From assembly GCA_045837725.1 (NCBI GenBank), contig JBEWZL010000083.1:186001-250000 (forward strand): DNA of 64,000 nucleotides, in the 5' to 3' direction. Position 1 is the stretch's first letter, and every line of letters starts with the position of its first letter. The notes beneath the pieces are model-generated. The model had not been told where the DNA came from, searched no databases, and worked only from the letters and a program-made list of their open reading frames with translations. A program made the position numbers and the translations under genes. Below, one piece after another: positions 35,971 through 47,554 of the stretch. This DNA is from Vermamoeba vermiformis (lineage: Eukaryota; Tubulinea; Echinamoebida).

Positions 35971-36379
35971 ATGCGCGCTCTTTTGATCTCTCTCGTGGTC
36001 TTGGCTGCTGTAGCCTTTGCTGCTGCTCAATCTAATAGCAACTTCACTGGTCCTGCTTGCTACTCCCGCTATGTCAATGGTTGCCAACAAGAACTCAACA
36101 CTTGCTTGAGCTGGAACAATCGTCCTGCTTGCAATTGCTACGGCTTGACTATGCAGTAAGTAATGCGATATAAATATTGAATTTTGTAGCGATACTCACC
36201 GAGTTTTCCGCAGATGCCTCTGGAGCTTGGGATGTGCCTCTGAAGACCTCACAAATGCTTGCTATAATGCTTGCGGTACTGGCGATGCTAGCAAAGTTTG
36301 TGTTGTCAACTCTGCTGCTTTCTCTGGTGTCAGCATGGTCGTCGTCTTGGGCGCTGCTCTTTTGGCTCTCTTCCACTAG
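35971..36379 (+). CDS. Small Cys-rich secreted protein with GPI-anchor-like C terminus
   Basis: Two exons (35971-36155, 36214-36379) give 116 residues. The N-terminal 20 residues are a signal peptide (LLISLVVLAAVAFAAA, likely cut after AAAQ). The mature part has ten Cys, an even number suited to five disulfides (ACYSRYVNGC, TCLSW, ACNCYG, QCLWSLGC, ACYNACG, KVCVV). The last 20 residues are hydrophobic and end the protein (VSMVVVLGAALLALFH) after a small-residue stretch (NSAAFSG), as in GPI-anchored proteins. No family recognised. A surface-bound or secreted role is inferred. Confidence 0.8.
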
Positions 36380-36478
36380 ATCTGCCATGAATTAACACCC
36401 CTTATTTAATCAAATAATTAATATTTGTAAATAGAGTTATTTCTTATCGTTAGAATTTGAAATAAACTTCTTTCGTAA

Positions 36479-36877
36479 ATGAATGTCTCTCTGTTAGTTT
36501 TGGTCATAATTTTATTTCTGCCAGAACAAAGCAACGCGGATTCAGATTTTTGGCACGCAGTGCATGTTGCAGGAAGGAATAGTGTGAAGTGTTCACTCAG
36601 GTTTTACACGACCGCAGCAGACATCCAACAATGTAAGTTTCCTTCTCGCGTACAGAATTTTTTCGCTACCCAAATTGTACGGTACTATGGTGAAGACTTA
36701 GTAAGGCTATACAAAGACAGAAGCAATCGATCTATATTTACGCTCGCGGATACGTATCTTTGATGTTCTTTCGTAGCTAACATTGCTACTTTTTCACCGA
36801 ATTTCCGGCAGTATTTCGAGCTTGAGGACTTTTGCCAAGCGACAAGGACAGCATTTTGCTATTACCAATCAACTTAA
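36479..36877 (+). CDS. Small secreted protein of unknown family
   Basis: Two exons (36479-36632, 36777-36877) give 84 residues. The first 20 form a signal peptide (LLVLVIILFLPEQSNA). The mature chain is about 64 residues with four Cys or fewer (VKCSLRFYTT, EDFCQATRTAFCYYQST). The intron, 144 nt, is longer than average; reading through it would give an alternative 94-residue product that loses the Cys-containing end. It lies 100 bp after the other small secreted protein gene and on the same strand, but I see no similarity between them. Confidence 0.6.
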
Positions 36878-36904
36878 ATGTATAGAAGATAAATACGAGT
36901 AATC

Positions 36905-39211
36905 ATGCTCATTACTAACAAATTGAAAAAGCCTACTAATGGCGCGGGATCCGTTATCTTACTTCGCGGTACCTTCTCGCCAATCCATTCTGGTAAATTT
37001 CAGATTACAGTCAGATACCTTAACTTACTTAATATGAAAGGTCACTTGCATGTTTTGGATCTTGCGCGACAATTTATAATTGAAAAGCAATCCCAAAAGT
37101 TGCTTGGAGGTAAAAAATGTTTACGTATGCTTTGTCCATATTCGTGTACTCATAATATATTAGAATACCTTTCCCCAATGCATTACAAATGCGAGATGGA
37201 GAAGTTAGGCGATGACTCGATCCCTACCTATCATCGCCTGAATATGATCAGAGAGGTGTTGCAGCGACAAGACAAGCTCATGTTGTTTGATTGGGAGTGT
37301 CACAGAGACGAGCCTGCTGATACGTAAGCGAATGATTGATAGTTAACTTGCAATGTAAAGACGCGACCGTTTCATAATCTTTGTATGGCACTCTTTATGA
37401 ATGCAATAATGACACTTTGACATATTGACACGTGTCACCAACAGGCTCGAAGTGACTGAAGAATTCAAATCAAGATTGCTGCGCAGTGTCCCTGAGCTCA
37501 GCGAGGACAAGCTGCAATTGTACTACGTTTGTGGCATGGTACGAAGGTGTTTGAAGTTAACTGCGGATCTAATAGCGATTGTACCTAGGACTCACTTCCC
37601 AAAGGTATTTCAGAGGCGTGGTTCAAGAACTACAATCTACTTTGTGTCGTGAATAGAGAGGGCGATGAAAAGCAGTACAATGAATTGAAAGAGCGCTATC
37701 CTGAGCACGTGCACCAGATCAAGGGCGAGACGCGCAATGTGCGGTCAGAAATGATCAGAAAAACATTGAGAGACTCGAAAGAGCTCGAAGAGGACGACAA
37801 GGTGCAAAAAATATTGAAATTTGTGCACTTAGAAGAGGTCGCAAAGTACATTGTCAAACACAATCTGTGGGACAAGGAGGAGAAGGTTGGAGGCAGCTTC
37901 CGTGAATGTTGCAACTAATTGCCTTATTAGGAAAAAGGAGTCGATCACTCAGAGCTGTTCCCGACCATCTTCAAGAACTTTGGGCTGTATAATTTCAAAA
38001 TAGGCAACAACCAATTTTGGGTCGAGAAGGCTATGAGCACGGAGATGGGCAAGCCTAAATTCATCGTGTCCGTGCTCAACAGCGACAAGTTCGAGATGAA
38101 GTATTTCATCGGCAATGTCAGCGTCGATTCAATCTCCGAAGACGAGATCGAGTTCAACATCAACACGCTCAGCAACCTCAGCAAAGTGTTGCACATGAGC
38201 GAGCAAGAAGAAGACACGCTCGAAGAAGAGGCATTGCAGCACAGCGCTGAGGGCGATGAGTTCAGCGGAAAATTAAAAGTGACGATCACACATCACTTGC
38301 GCATTCCCAAAACAGGCAAGTGCACCTACTTCAACGAGCTGTTCCCAGATTATCGCTGGTTCATTCTGCCGTTCTACAACAGCAACTCCGACGACCTCGA
38401 CTTCGCCACCAAGACAAAGTATCTCGCTTACGGCATGGCGAAATTTCACATGGCCTCGTCCCTGGTCAGTGTCTCGCGCACGACCGAGCTCAACATCAAA
38501 GAAATGCGTGACGCGTGTCAAAAACTTGTCAAGTTGAACGACAAGTTTGGCACCATGGCGCAGTGGCTCAATGAATTTGAACAGAGTGCGTTGTTCGACG
38601 AGTGGGAGTACTTGCCTAAAATGTACATTCACAACGACTTTCAGCCCAAGAACATTCTCTTGCACAACAAGAAACAGCTCACCACTGGTAACGGAAAAAA
38701 TTGTAGTATATTTAGAATGGACTTACCTAATTTGGAAATATTCCGTAGTGTTCATCATCGATGCCGAGGGAGGCATCTTTGGTCCACGCATCTTCGATTT
38801 GTATTTCTTGCTGCTGTGGAATGACAAGGCTGAAGGGCTGAACGAAGAGAATTATCCGCGCAGATTCAGCTCGGTGATGCACATCTATCAGAAGCACGCA
38901 CCGACATTGACACCCACTGAGAAGCGTTTGTTGGCCCCTGCACTGGCCATCAAGGCCATCATGACTGCCACGGTATGAATCGGCACGTTATTAATTATGA
39001 ACTGGCACTGTATTTATGTCTTACTATCAATCGACAGGCCGTTGGAAATGAAGCAGTGAATCCAGACTGCGTTGCACCCAAAGAAGTGCTGCAAGAGGTG
39101 TTGAACGGTCACATTAGAGGATTTGACATGTTGACACGTGTCAAAGCAGGTGAGGAATTAGTGCAAATAATTGACTCGAGCTACAAGAAGAAGGATACAA
39201 TCGCCGCTTAA
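36905..39211 (+). CDS. Nicotinamide-nucleotide adenylyltransferase fused to an APH-like kinase domain
   Basis: Eight exons (36905-36992, 37041-37109, 37164-37323, 37445-37538, 37589-37885, 37931-38687, 38749-38972, 39038-39211) sum to 620 residues in frame. Residues 1-235 are an NMNAT of the eukaryotic kind: nucleotide-binding GTFSPIHSGHLHVLDLA, YLSPMHYKCEMEKLG, YYVCGMD, LLCVVNREGD, and the late RSEMIRKTLRD helix ending VAKYIVKHNLW. Residues about 240-610 look like an aminoglycoside-phosphotransferase (APH)-type small-molecule kinase: catalytic loop YIHNDFQPKNILL near residue 466 and metal-binding FIIDAEGG near 493, then a C-lobe. NMNAT joins NMN and ATP into NAD. The partner kinase substrate is unknown; nicotinamide riboside would be a tempting guess by analogy with bacterial NadR. 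Intron 37324-37444 holds a perfect TGACACGTGTCA. Confidence 0.85.
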
Positions 39212-39330
39212 TGTCAAGCGAACTATTGCGTTATTTTCAATGATAATTAAATCAACAAAGCGATTTTGAAACGTCGTTAATTTTAACAGTTCTATAATAC
39301 AATTTAGGACTTACTACTACACAAATCACG

Positions 39331-42300
39331 TTACTTTTTCTTCGCCAAATCATCGCGTAATTTTCCAACCAATGCCTCGAGTGCTTTGTTCTTATCTTCC
39401 AATTCTTTTATACGCGCTGTTTAAATGTTAGATCTGTATCGCGGTCGTAAGATTTCAATGCGTACCTGACTGCTTGGCTGTTAGTTCCCGCAGCTGTTCA
39501 ACTTCGGTCTTGTTCTTAGTTGGCGAGCCAATTGGCGGGGGAGCAACGATGAGGGGCTTGGAAGTGACAGATTTGAGTGGACTGTTCGGATCTGACACGA
39601 GGTCCTTAATGATCATTGTTCCTGCACCAAAATTCTCGTAGTCGTCGTCCTCGTCTTCGTTGTTGACATTATTCACACGCGGCGCTGTCTCTCTGAAAAT
39701 GACAGTCTTGCCGTCAGCCACGAAGATCTCGTCGTCATCGGGCAGGTTGAAGTTGTCGTCTTTGATGACCATTGTCACGCCAAAGTCGTCGGTGAGGTCG
39801 TCCTTGGTGATCATCGTGTCAATGCCATTCTTGAACACCATCGTGCCCGAGTCCTCGTCGTATTCATCAATGTCCTCCAACACTTTGATCGTACCGCCAC
39901 CCGAGATCTGATACTCGTTCGAGTCCTCTTTGATGATCATCGTGCCGCCGTCCATTTCAACAATTTCCAAATCATCTTTGACAATCATCGTTGACTCCTC
40001 ATCGCCAGAGTCCATGGGACTGCGCACTGGACTGCGAATGACGGGTGAGCCTGGCCGCGAGAGTCGTTCAGCAGGTGGGTCGGGCCGTCTTTGCGCGGTG
40101 TGCCAGTGAGTTTCGGCTTGGAACTCGACGGTGGAATGGGCGGGATATTGCCCGGCGCGGTAATTCGTTTGTTGACCTTTGGTGAGGCAGGGTAGTCGGT
40201 GTTGACTAAGGGTCGTGCGGCCAAATCACCGTCAGAGACTGTGCGTTTTGTCGGTGGTTTGTTGGGGGTCGGTGCTGACTGGGGTTTTTCTACGAGGAAA
40301 TCTGGCGGCGGTGGCAAGACATTGGTGTTTCTTGTGCGCGTTACCTCGGGTGCATTCATGCTCTGAGTGCACTGTTAGAACACGAATATAAACCTGATAT
40401 TAATCAACGGTACCTTTCGCTTTTCGAGTGCAATTTCCATTCGATCTCGCAGCACATTAGGTCCCTTGACATTCTTGAAGAACGGATGTGACAGCAGTTC
40501 CATGGCTGTTGGTCGCTTGGCAGGATCTTTTTGCAAGCACAAAGCAATGAAATCGTTCAAGTCATCGGACCACTCACTGGGGTCTTTAAATGTCGGGCTC
40601 GGGTGTTGCGGACTGGTCACCTGTCGCATGGCTCTAAAAATAGGAATGGCACTGTTGGGTGGTGCGCCATCGCCCATTTCAATCGCTGTAATGCCCAGCG
40701 ACCAAATGTCACATTTGCTGTCGTATTGTTTCTTTAAAATAACCTCCGGGGCCATCCTATCAACGTAATATTTAATAACATATCTCTTAGACTTGCCGAA
40801 ATTTCACGTACCAAAGTGGTGTGCCAACGGTTTCAGAAACTTCTTTGACTTGACTTTGCAATTGATCTGACACGCCAAAATCGGCGATTTTAACTTCACC
40901 GCGCTCATTCAACAAGATATTTGCTGCTTTGACGTCTCTGTGAATGATATTTTGACTGTGTAAGTACGTCAGGGCCTTGACTGCGCTGAAAATAACGAAT
41001 TTGATTTGTTCTTCGTCGAGTGGCTCTTCACCGGTCAAAATTAAGTCTTTAATTGAGCCCAAGGCACAATAATCCATCAAAATCTTCAAAATGATCGTTA
41101 GAAAAAGAAAATGTTAAAAAAGATGAATGCGTACCCAAACGTGTTTTCCTTTCATTACGGTGCCAAAATAGCTGACCACGCATGCATTTTTACATTTCTT
41201 CAAAATTTCGACTTCTTTTTTGATGGACTCGTAATTGTCTACGTTTTGGATCTCTTTGATTGCCAATTCAAAATTAGTTTCTTTGTGCACTCCTTTGTAT
41301 ACTGCACCAAAAGATCTAATAGTCGGAAATATTAAAATACAATTTCTTTCAGTATTGCCTAATTAGGCATACCCTTGGCCGAGCTTCTCTTGCACTTGAA
41401 ATATTTCTTCGGGATTGTTGCCTTGCCACTCAAAATTCAAATTGACGTGGTAATGATGTTGCCAATTGTACGGCATGCCAATACCCTCTATTAAATGAAT
41501 TAACAAAGAGCCTCTAATTAAGCCAAAGTATTGTCAGAATATTACCGTCGCCTTCAACAGCAGGTTTTTTAACTTTTTTGCTCGCAAGGTTGCTACTCGA
41601 CACGGCTCTTTTATCAAGCACCAATGACTTTCGTTTTAATTTCTTCGCGGTCACAATTTTATCTCCGCGCTTGTCTTCACTTATCAAATTATCTGTCGAA
41701 TAATGTCGTTAATAAGCTTATCTAGTACGGCATTAACTACGTACCCAAGTGATAAAGAATGATCAGTTCGTTCGAGTTCATGTTGCGCGTCTTATATACA
41801 CCTTGTTTGCGCGACAAATAGAACTCTTGTTTGCCACCGCCGAAGATAAACAGCTTGCTTTTTGACGCGTTCAAATTGGCTGTGTGTTGACATCGACCAG
41901 TCAGCGCGGAATTAGCTCCGCCCAATGCACTCTTCATCTCACATTTCTTCCAAGTGTTGGCAGCTAAATGGCGTTAATATCATAATATCTTATAGCAATT
42001 GACGGGACTTACTCAGATCTAAAATACTGACGTCATCGAATGCACTCGTTTTGGACGTGGATTGCAACTTGTCACCAGATCCGCCAAATACCAACAAATT
42101 GTCACGATAAAAAGTCGTTGTGTGCGAGAAACGAGGCGTTGGGATATCGCCTCCCATCGATATTTTGGCCCAGGTATTATTTCCTAATTAGGCAATCGTT
42201 AAAATTGTTATGAGAACCAAAGATATTTTGTTCGCGTACTGATGTCAAACGAGTAAAAGTCGTTAAAAGTTCCCCATTGGCCGCACGCTCCACCAAACAA

Positions 42301-43355
42301 ATACATCTGCGTTTCCGAGCTGTCGTTGAGTGTCATCGTGTGACCTGATCGCGGACTCGGCTTGTGACCACGTGTGTCAATGGTCTCCCACTTTTGAGTC
42401 ACTATCGCAACGAAAAGTTAATTGGATTTTTAAAATTAGCCAAAATCTTGCACTGGCATGCAAAATAATAATGATAGCATAGTACTAAGCGAGTGTATAA
42501 ATCGACTTAATTATTAGTTTTTTTTGAACGTGACTGTAAATTAATTAATTTTTTACCTGTGTCAAACCGCACAATTTGGTTGGTAAATGTCGAATGATTA
42601 CGACCGCCAAAGAAATAAATTGATTTTCCTACTGCGGTGGCTGTATGACCTGAACTTGGCTGCGGTGCTTTCGACGAGATCCGATTCCAGTCCATCCGCT
42701 CTAAGAAGTTTAAAAAGGTTATTTCACGCGCCAAAACCGTAGATCCGCATAAAAGTTTGAAATAGACAAAATCTTAAGCGAATACGAATTATTTGTGCGA
42801 TAGATACCTGTATCAAGCACGAATATGCTCTTGAGGCATTTGTAACCGTCAAATCCACCAAATAAATACAGTTTGTCGCCAACATTGCTGCAAGTATGTA
42901 AACAGCGCGGTGAGGGCCGCTCTGCCAATGTAACGACCGATTTCCACTCCATTATACCTAGTAAGGAAAAGAACGTCAGATCGAGCTTATTTAACGCAAA
43001 TAAAATTTATCTTTGATCAAGCTGCTTTGCAATTATTTTAATTAATATTTAGAGTATATAAAAGAAAGGATTATGGAGGATAAGACGGGAGTTTTCAACA
43101 TCAGTTGGGAAAGTTTAAAAAAATTCAATTTTAAGTAAACCAAGTTAAATATCACTTCTATGCTAAATTTATCGTGCAAAATATTCCATATTTCATACCA
43201 TCAGTATTGAGAATATAACTATCGTTTAACAAAGCTCGCTTTCCATCATCTCCTCCAAAAATAAATAATTTGGTTCCATCGCCTAGCGGAGTCGTTGTGT
43301 GGCATGACCGAGGTGGAGGAATGGTCGTATTAAATGAGGGAATAATCCACGACAT
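39331..43355 (-). CDS. Kelch-repeat / CRIB / MST-Hippo-type protein kinase with Thr-Met motif linker
   Basis: Thirteen exons, about 1,017 residues. Six Kelch blades (residues 1-335: LFIFGGDDGKRA, LYLFGGFDGYK, IYFFGGRNHS, MYLFGGACGQW, LLVFGGSGDKL, LFIFGGGKQEF). A basic linker, then a CRIB/PBD-like segment GIGMPYNWQHHYHVN (about 385-400), which binds active Rac/Cdc42 in PAKs. Kinase domain (about 410-685): GQGSFGAVYKG, LAIKEI, IIHRDVKAANILL, IADFGVSDQ, VGTPLWMAPEV, closest to MST/Hippo kinases. The long acidic linker holds eight TM or T-hydrophobic motifs of type GTMIIK(E/D)D; a coiled coil ends the chain. The reading frame changes once between about 40035 and 40110; either a short GC-rich intron or a one-base indel is present there. 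All other exons join in frame. Confidence 0.85.
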
Positions 43356-43574
43356 TTAACAACGGTATTTTGGAAATCCGACGAGATGGAATCTGAATTT
43401 TTGCTGACTGCAGTTTATCTATTGATAGTGCTGTCTGCTCTTTCTTTGTGTTATGATAGTTTAAGCGAACGAGGGACAAATTCGCCAAAACCAAACTGTC
43501 ATAATCTTGTCCGCGGGAGATAACTCTGCAGATCGCAATCGGTTCTAATAATAGTTGTTTATTGGTGTATTAAT

Positions 43575-46500
43575 TTACACAATGTTGTACAGGGTTTGGG
43601 CAGAGGTCGTAGTACCATCAGTACCGCCAATAATGAACACAAAAGGACGTTGCTTGACACAAGAGATCAAGCTCAAACTAGTGCCACTCCAGCCTGCATT
43701 CCAGCTAGAACCAAATGCTGCGACATCAGTTAACGAGCCTGCCTTGCCTTGAGATGATGAGGCACCGCCTGTAAAGCCGATCTGACCGCTGGTTGTCTTG
43801 TACACGAACATGCAGTAGCCAGCGCGAGCCAAGGGACCATTGTCGGAATTGGTTGTAGCAGTGAAGGTCAATTGTCCATCAGCACTCAACTGAGTAGTTT
43901 CAATTGTCTGAATAAAAAGAATTAAAATCGATAAATTTAAACGGATCCAAAAATAGCACCATACCTGACTGAACGAATTACCAGCGATACGACCACCACC
44001 AATGTAGATTTGCAATGCACCGGCAGGAACTTGGCTCAAAAACTCGTTGGTAAGCGTGACAGACGAGTGTCCGTAGCGTGCAGTGGCGAGGGAGTTCGTG
44101 CCATCGGTCCAAGCCGTCATGGTTTGGTTTTCACGGTCCTTGGCACTGGCTGCGGGGCTGACAGTAATCGTAGTAAACTCGTACGTGGCAAGAGGAGTAG
44201 AAGCATCGGCCAGACCACCGAAGCTGAAGATGAAGTACTGGTCGGTGGTCGAGGGTGTCGCGGTGCTGAGCAAGGTGCCCCAGGCGCGAGGCGAGTTCAA
44301 GCTGATAACTGCTTGCCAAACACCGAGACTGAGAGGAGGCAGAGGGGTGACACTTGCGTCAACGTTACCACTGATATCCTCGTGGTAGGTGGTGTTGACT
44401 TGCGCCAACAAACCAAACTCACTCGACGAGCCATTCACTGTACGGTAGACGCGATATCCCACGGCATCGGGAACTAAACACAACATGAGCAACAAGCGTC
44501 TAAAACTAATAGTTAGCACTTACTGGCATCCCAAGTCAGATTGACGTGGAAGTTTCCGATATCAGCACTGAGTCCAGCGGGGAGATAGATCGTGAAAATG
44601 TCACCGGGCAAGGACTCGCCGCCAGGGTTGATGGCATCATCAGCAGCAAAGACGGCGCTGACGCGGTACAAGAAGGCACCTCCTTGATTGAAAATGGCAC
44701 CAGCAGTCTCACCGCGAACTAATGAAGTGTCGGCAGTGACAGAAGGAGTTGCGAGTGGGTTCAGAATGTGCGATCTATACACTGCACTTGTAGGGCCTGT
44801 GCCGTTGTTACCGCATTGAACATAGACGAATTGGCCTTAAAGGAAAGTCAGTAACGAGAACGAGCCAGTTCAAATGCTACTTACTAACAGTGACAGCGGA
44901 AGTGAATGTGCACGGAGTAGGGAGTTGATTGCGTTGTTTGCTCCACGTGCCCAACTTGCCGAAAATATCGAGCTGCATGATGTTAGTTTGAATAGATTTA
45001 ACTTGGTGGTAATCAGTTACTTACAGGAGCTGAATCGATAGTGCTGTAAGCAGAAGGCACAGAGTCGGCGTAGGTAATTCCTGTTGCTGTGTCACCACCA
45101 ACGGCGTACAAGACACGAGTAGAGGTTGAAGGCTGGCCAATAGTCAACGAGGCAGCACGACGAGGTGAGGCCATGGATGAAGTGGCAGAAAAGTCGTCAA
45201 GATTCATCGCAGAGCCCTTGACAGAGAAGCCAGTGAAGCGGGCAAAGGCATCATCAGAGTTGACGACGGTGACAGTGCAGACCACCGACTTACCGCCACC
45301 AGTCAAAGCATAGATTGAGTTCAATGGAACGGTGACAGCGATAGTAGTGGCAGTTTGGCTGGTGATTGTTGCGTTGAACTGACCATTGGTAGTGCCAAAA
45401 ATGTTCGAGCAAGAGAGTTGCACTGCAGTGACATTGTCGAAATTAGCGCCGTTGATTGAAGTAGCAGAGGATTGGCCGCTCACGAGACCGTCAGGCGAGA
45501 TTGAAGTGATGACAGGAGGTGGTTGTTCAGTCACAACGATGGCGTCACGCATCACACCGACTTGACTGTCAGGAAGTGGATTGACGACAATCAAGTCGTA
45601 TGAACCCACGGAGATCTTGGAGGTGTCAACGCTGGCAGTGATAGATTGGCCGTTGATGTACGACACACCGCGCAAGGCAATGGCATTAGAGCCAGCACGT
45701 GACAAGTAAGCACGAGGGATGGGTTGGAATTGATCTCCGGAATTAGCGGCGACAACAGTGATGGAGGCAGAAGTAGCGTTGATCCAAATGAACGAAGGAT
45801 CGACGGATTGAATTACGATGCCTGATTCAGCGCGCACAATGAGGCCGCTGCGTAACAAGCCGAAGCAGCCAGAGACGTCAAATTGCGACACAACAATGAT
45901 ATCGTAGGTGCCGTTGGATAAAGCGAGTGGTTCAATATTCACTAACAACTCGTTGAAAGTAGTTCCGTAGCTCACAATGTTGCTCGTCATGTTGAAAAGT
46001 TCGCCCGTTTGAGTGTTGCGGAAGATTAATTCCTCCACGCTGGAGTTCAATCCGCTCGTGTAAAGTGTCACTAGATCATGTCAATAATGCATTTTAGCTA
46101 TACTAATTCTTTTACCTTGAATGGAGGCGTTTTGATAAATAACTGGCGGGTCGGCGAACAAAACGAGCGTGTTAATGGATGAAGAAACTGAAAGGCGGAG
46201 TTAGTTAGGTGTAATGTCTATATCTAATCACGTACCATCAAGGCTTGCTTCAGCGGAGCTGTTGCAGGGATCGGCGTTGACCACTTTGATTTTTCTAGGC
46301 GCGGTGTTTGTTGGATCTGCCGATAAAAAAAAAAATCGCGTGTCAGCATTGATTCACGGAAGATGAAGAAATGAAATTTACCTTGTGTCGGTAATGCAAT
46401 ATTGATTGAATGGCAATCAAATACATTCGGGCGTCTGTAAATTTGTAGGTCTGAAAAAAAAGTTAGGTCAGATCTGCCGTTAAGTTTCTTCTGTTCTTAC

Positions 46501-46780
46501 CTTCACAATCGCCTAAAGTAAAGTCTACATTTACGTCATCGACAGTCACAACAGGTAGTTTGCCTTCAATATTCAGAAAGCCGTTTCCAAAAACTGTGAT
46601 ATTTACGGCATCTGCGGAGGGACAGATCGAGCTCGGGTAAACAGAGGTTACATTAGCGAAATGTGTCTCGCAAGGGACTGGTCGCGGAATCAACGTCGCT
46701 AACAATATGACGAGCAGCACAACTGTACCAGCGATGGGCACCCAGATCTTCCAAGCGTACTGACCAAACTTTTCGTTCAT
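43575..46780 (-). CDS. Type II membrane protein with IPT/TIG domains and a Kelch-like propeller
   Basis: Ten exons (46780-46501, 46450-46382, 46316-46236, 46187-46116, 46070-45025, 44972-44885, 44835-44524, 44473-43965, 43907-43575) that sum to 929 residues if the listed nine coding blocks are right. A 12-residue cytosolic start is followed by one signal anchor (WVPIAGTVVLLVILLATLIP, residues 14-33); the rest is outside the cell. Repeated IPT/TIG-type beta sandwiches are seen (SVYPSSICPSADAVNITVFGNGF; SVDPSFIWINATSASITV; SISPDGLVSGQSSATSINGANF). The C-terminal 350 residues have propeller-like strands (VLYAVGGDTATG, FIFSFGGLADAS, LQIYIGGGRIAG, FVFIIGGTDGTT). Many N-x-S/T sites fit glycosylation. 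Proteins of this type serve adhesion or self-recognition in dictyostelids, but that role here is inference. Confidence 0.8.
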
Positions 46781-47554
46781 TTATGTGCTTGTATTGATTT
46801 GAGGTGAATAGAATAATAAAATGGTCGATGCTCCAACGCCATTTTATATGTTTCAGCAATATCTATGTGCCAATAAGGATTCAAATTTGCCGACACTAAT
46901 TTTGGCAAATATTACGTTGCAGGGCGTAATGAAACCTTAAATTAAAGGTCTCGGAGATTAACCACACTCTAGTCACGATAGTATACATGACAAGGAATGA
47001 TAAATAGGTTAATGTTTGCTGCAGAAGCTTCCGGATGTGGTCGGTTTGTCCAACGGCCAATATTTTCGGCAATGGACCAAAATCAAATTTACGGTAATGA
47101 CATAAAATATTCCGTATCTTATTCTTGTAAATTTTGTCAGTTGTACCAACTACAAAACCGAAAGAAGATTACTGAAATTGAATTAATTGCTTCGAAAATA
47201 ACCGTTATCGTTCTACTTGTAGGATATCAACGTAATTTCATCGATGGGATTATTCATTAAATTATTTTAGTGGATATTCGTGATTTTGTAGAATTTAGAA
47301 TAAAAGCTTATATGACCGGTGGATCAACTTCCAATTCAACAAGATTAACAACGCCGATTGTAGCCACGTGTGCTAACGATTCTAATTCATGATATGCACT
47401 GTGGATTAACAGCATGTGGTAAAGCTAAACTGCGAAATTACTAGATCTTTTTTTTGACGCGCTGTTTTGACAGAAAATTGGTAGCTTGCGGTCATTATAA
47501 AATAATCTTTTATTTACGTGTATACAGCAACGAGGATATTGTAGATTGGTAAGA
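46781..47554. other. Divergent intergenic region, 774 bp
   Basis: AT-rich. A plus-strand frame from 46997 (87 codons) shows no family features and has AT-rich, unbiased codons. No CACGTG core except CCACGTG near 47365. Promoters for both flanking membrane-protein genes are expected here. Confidence 0.5.

Noticed and set aside
46997-47260. 87-codon plus-strand frame in the intergenic region
   Set aside because: AT-rich, no codon bias, no domain or signal peptide, no splice context.
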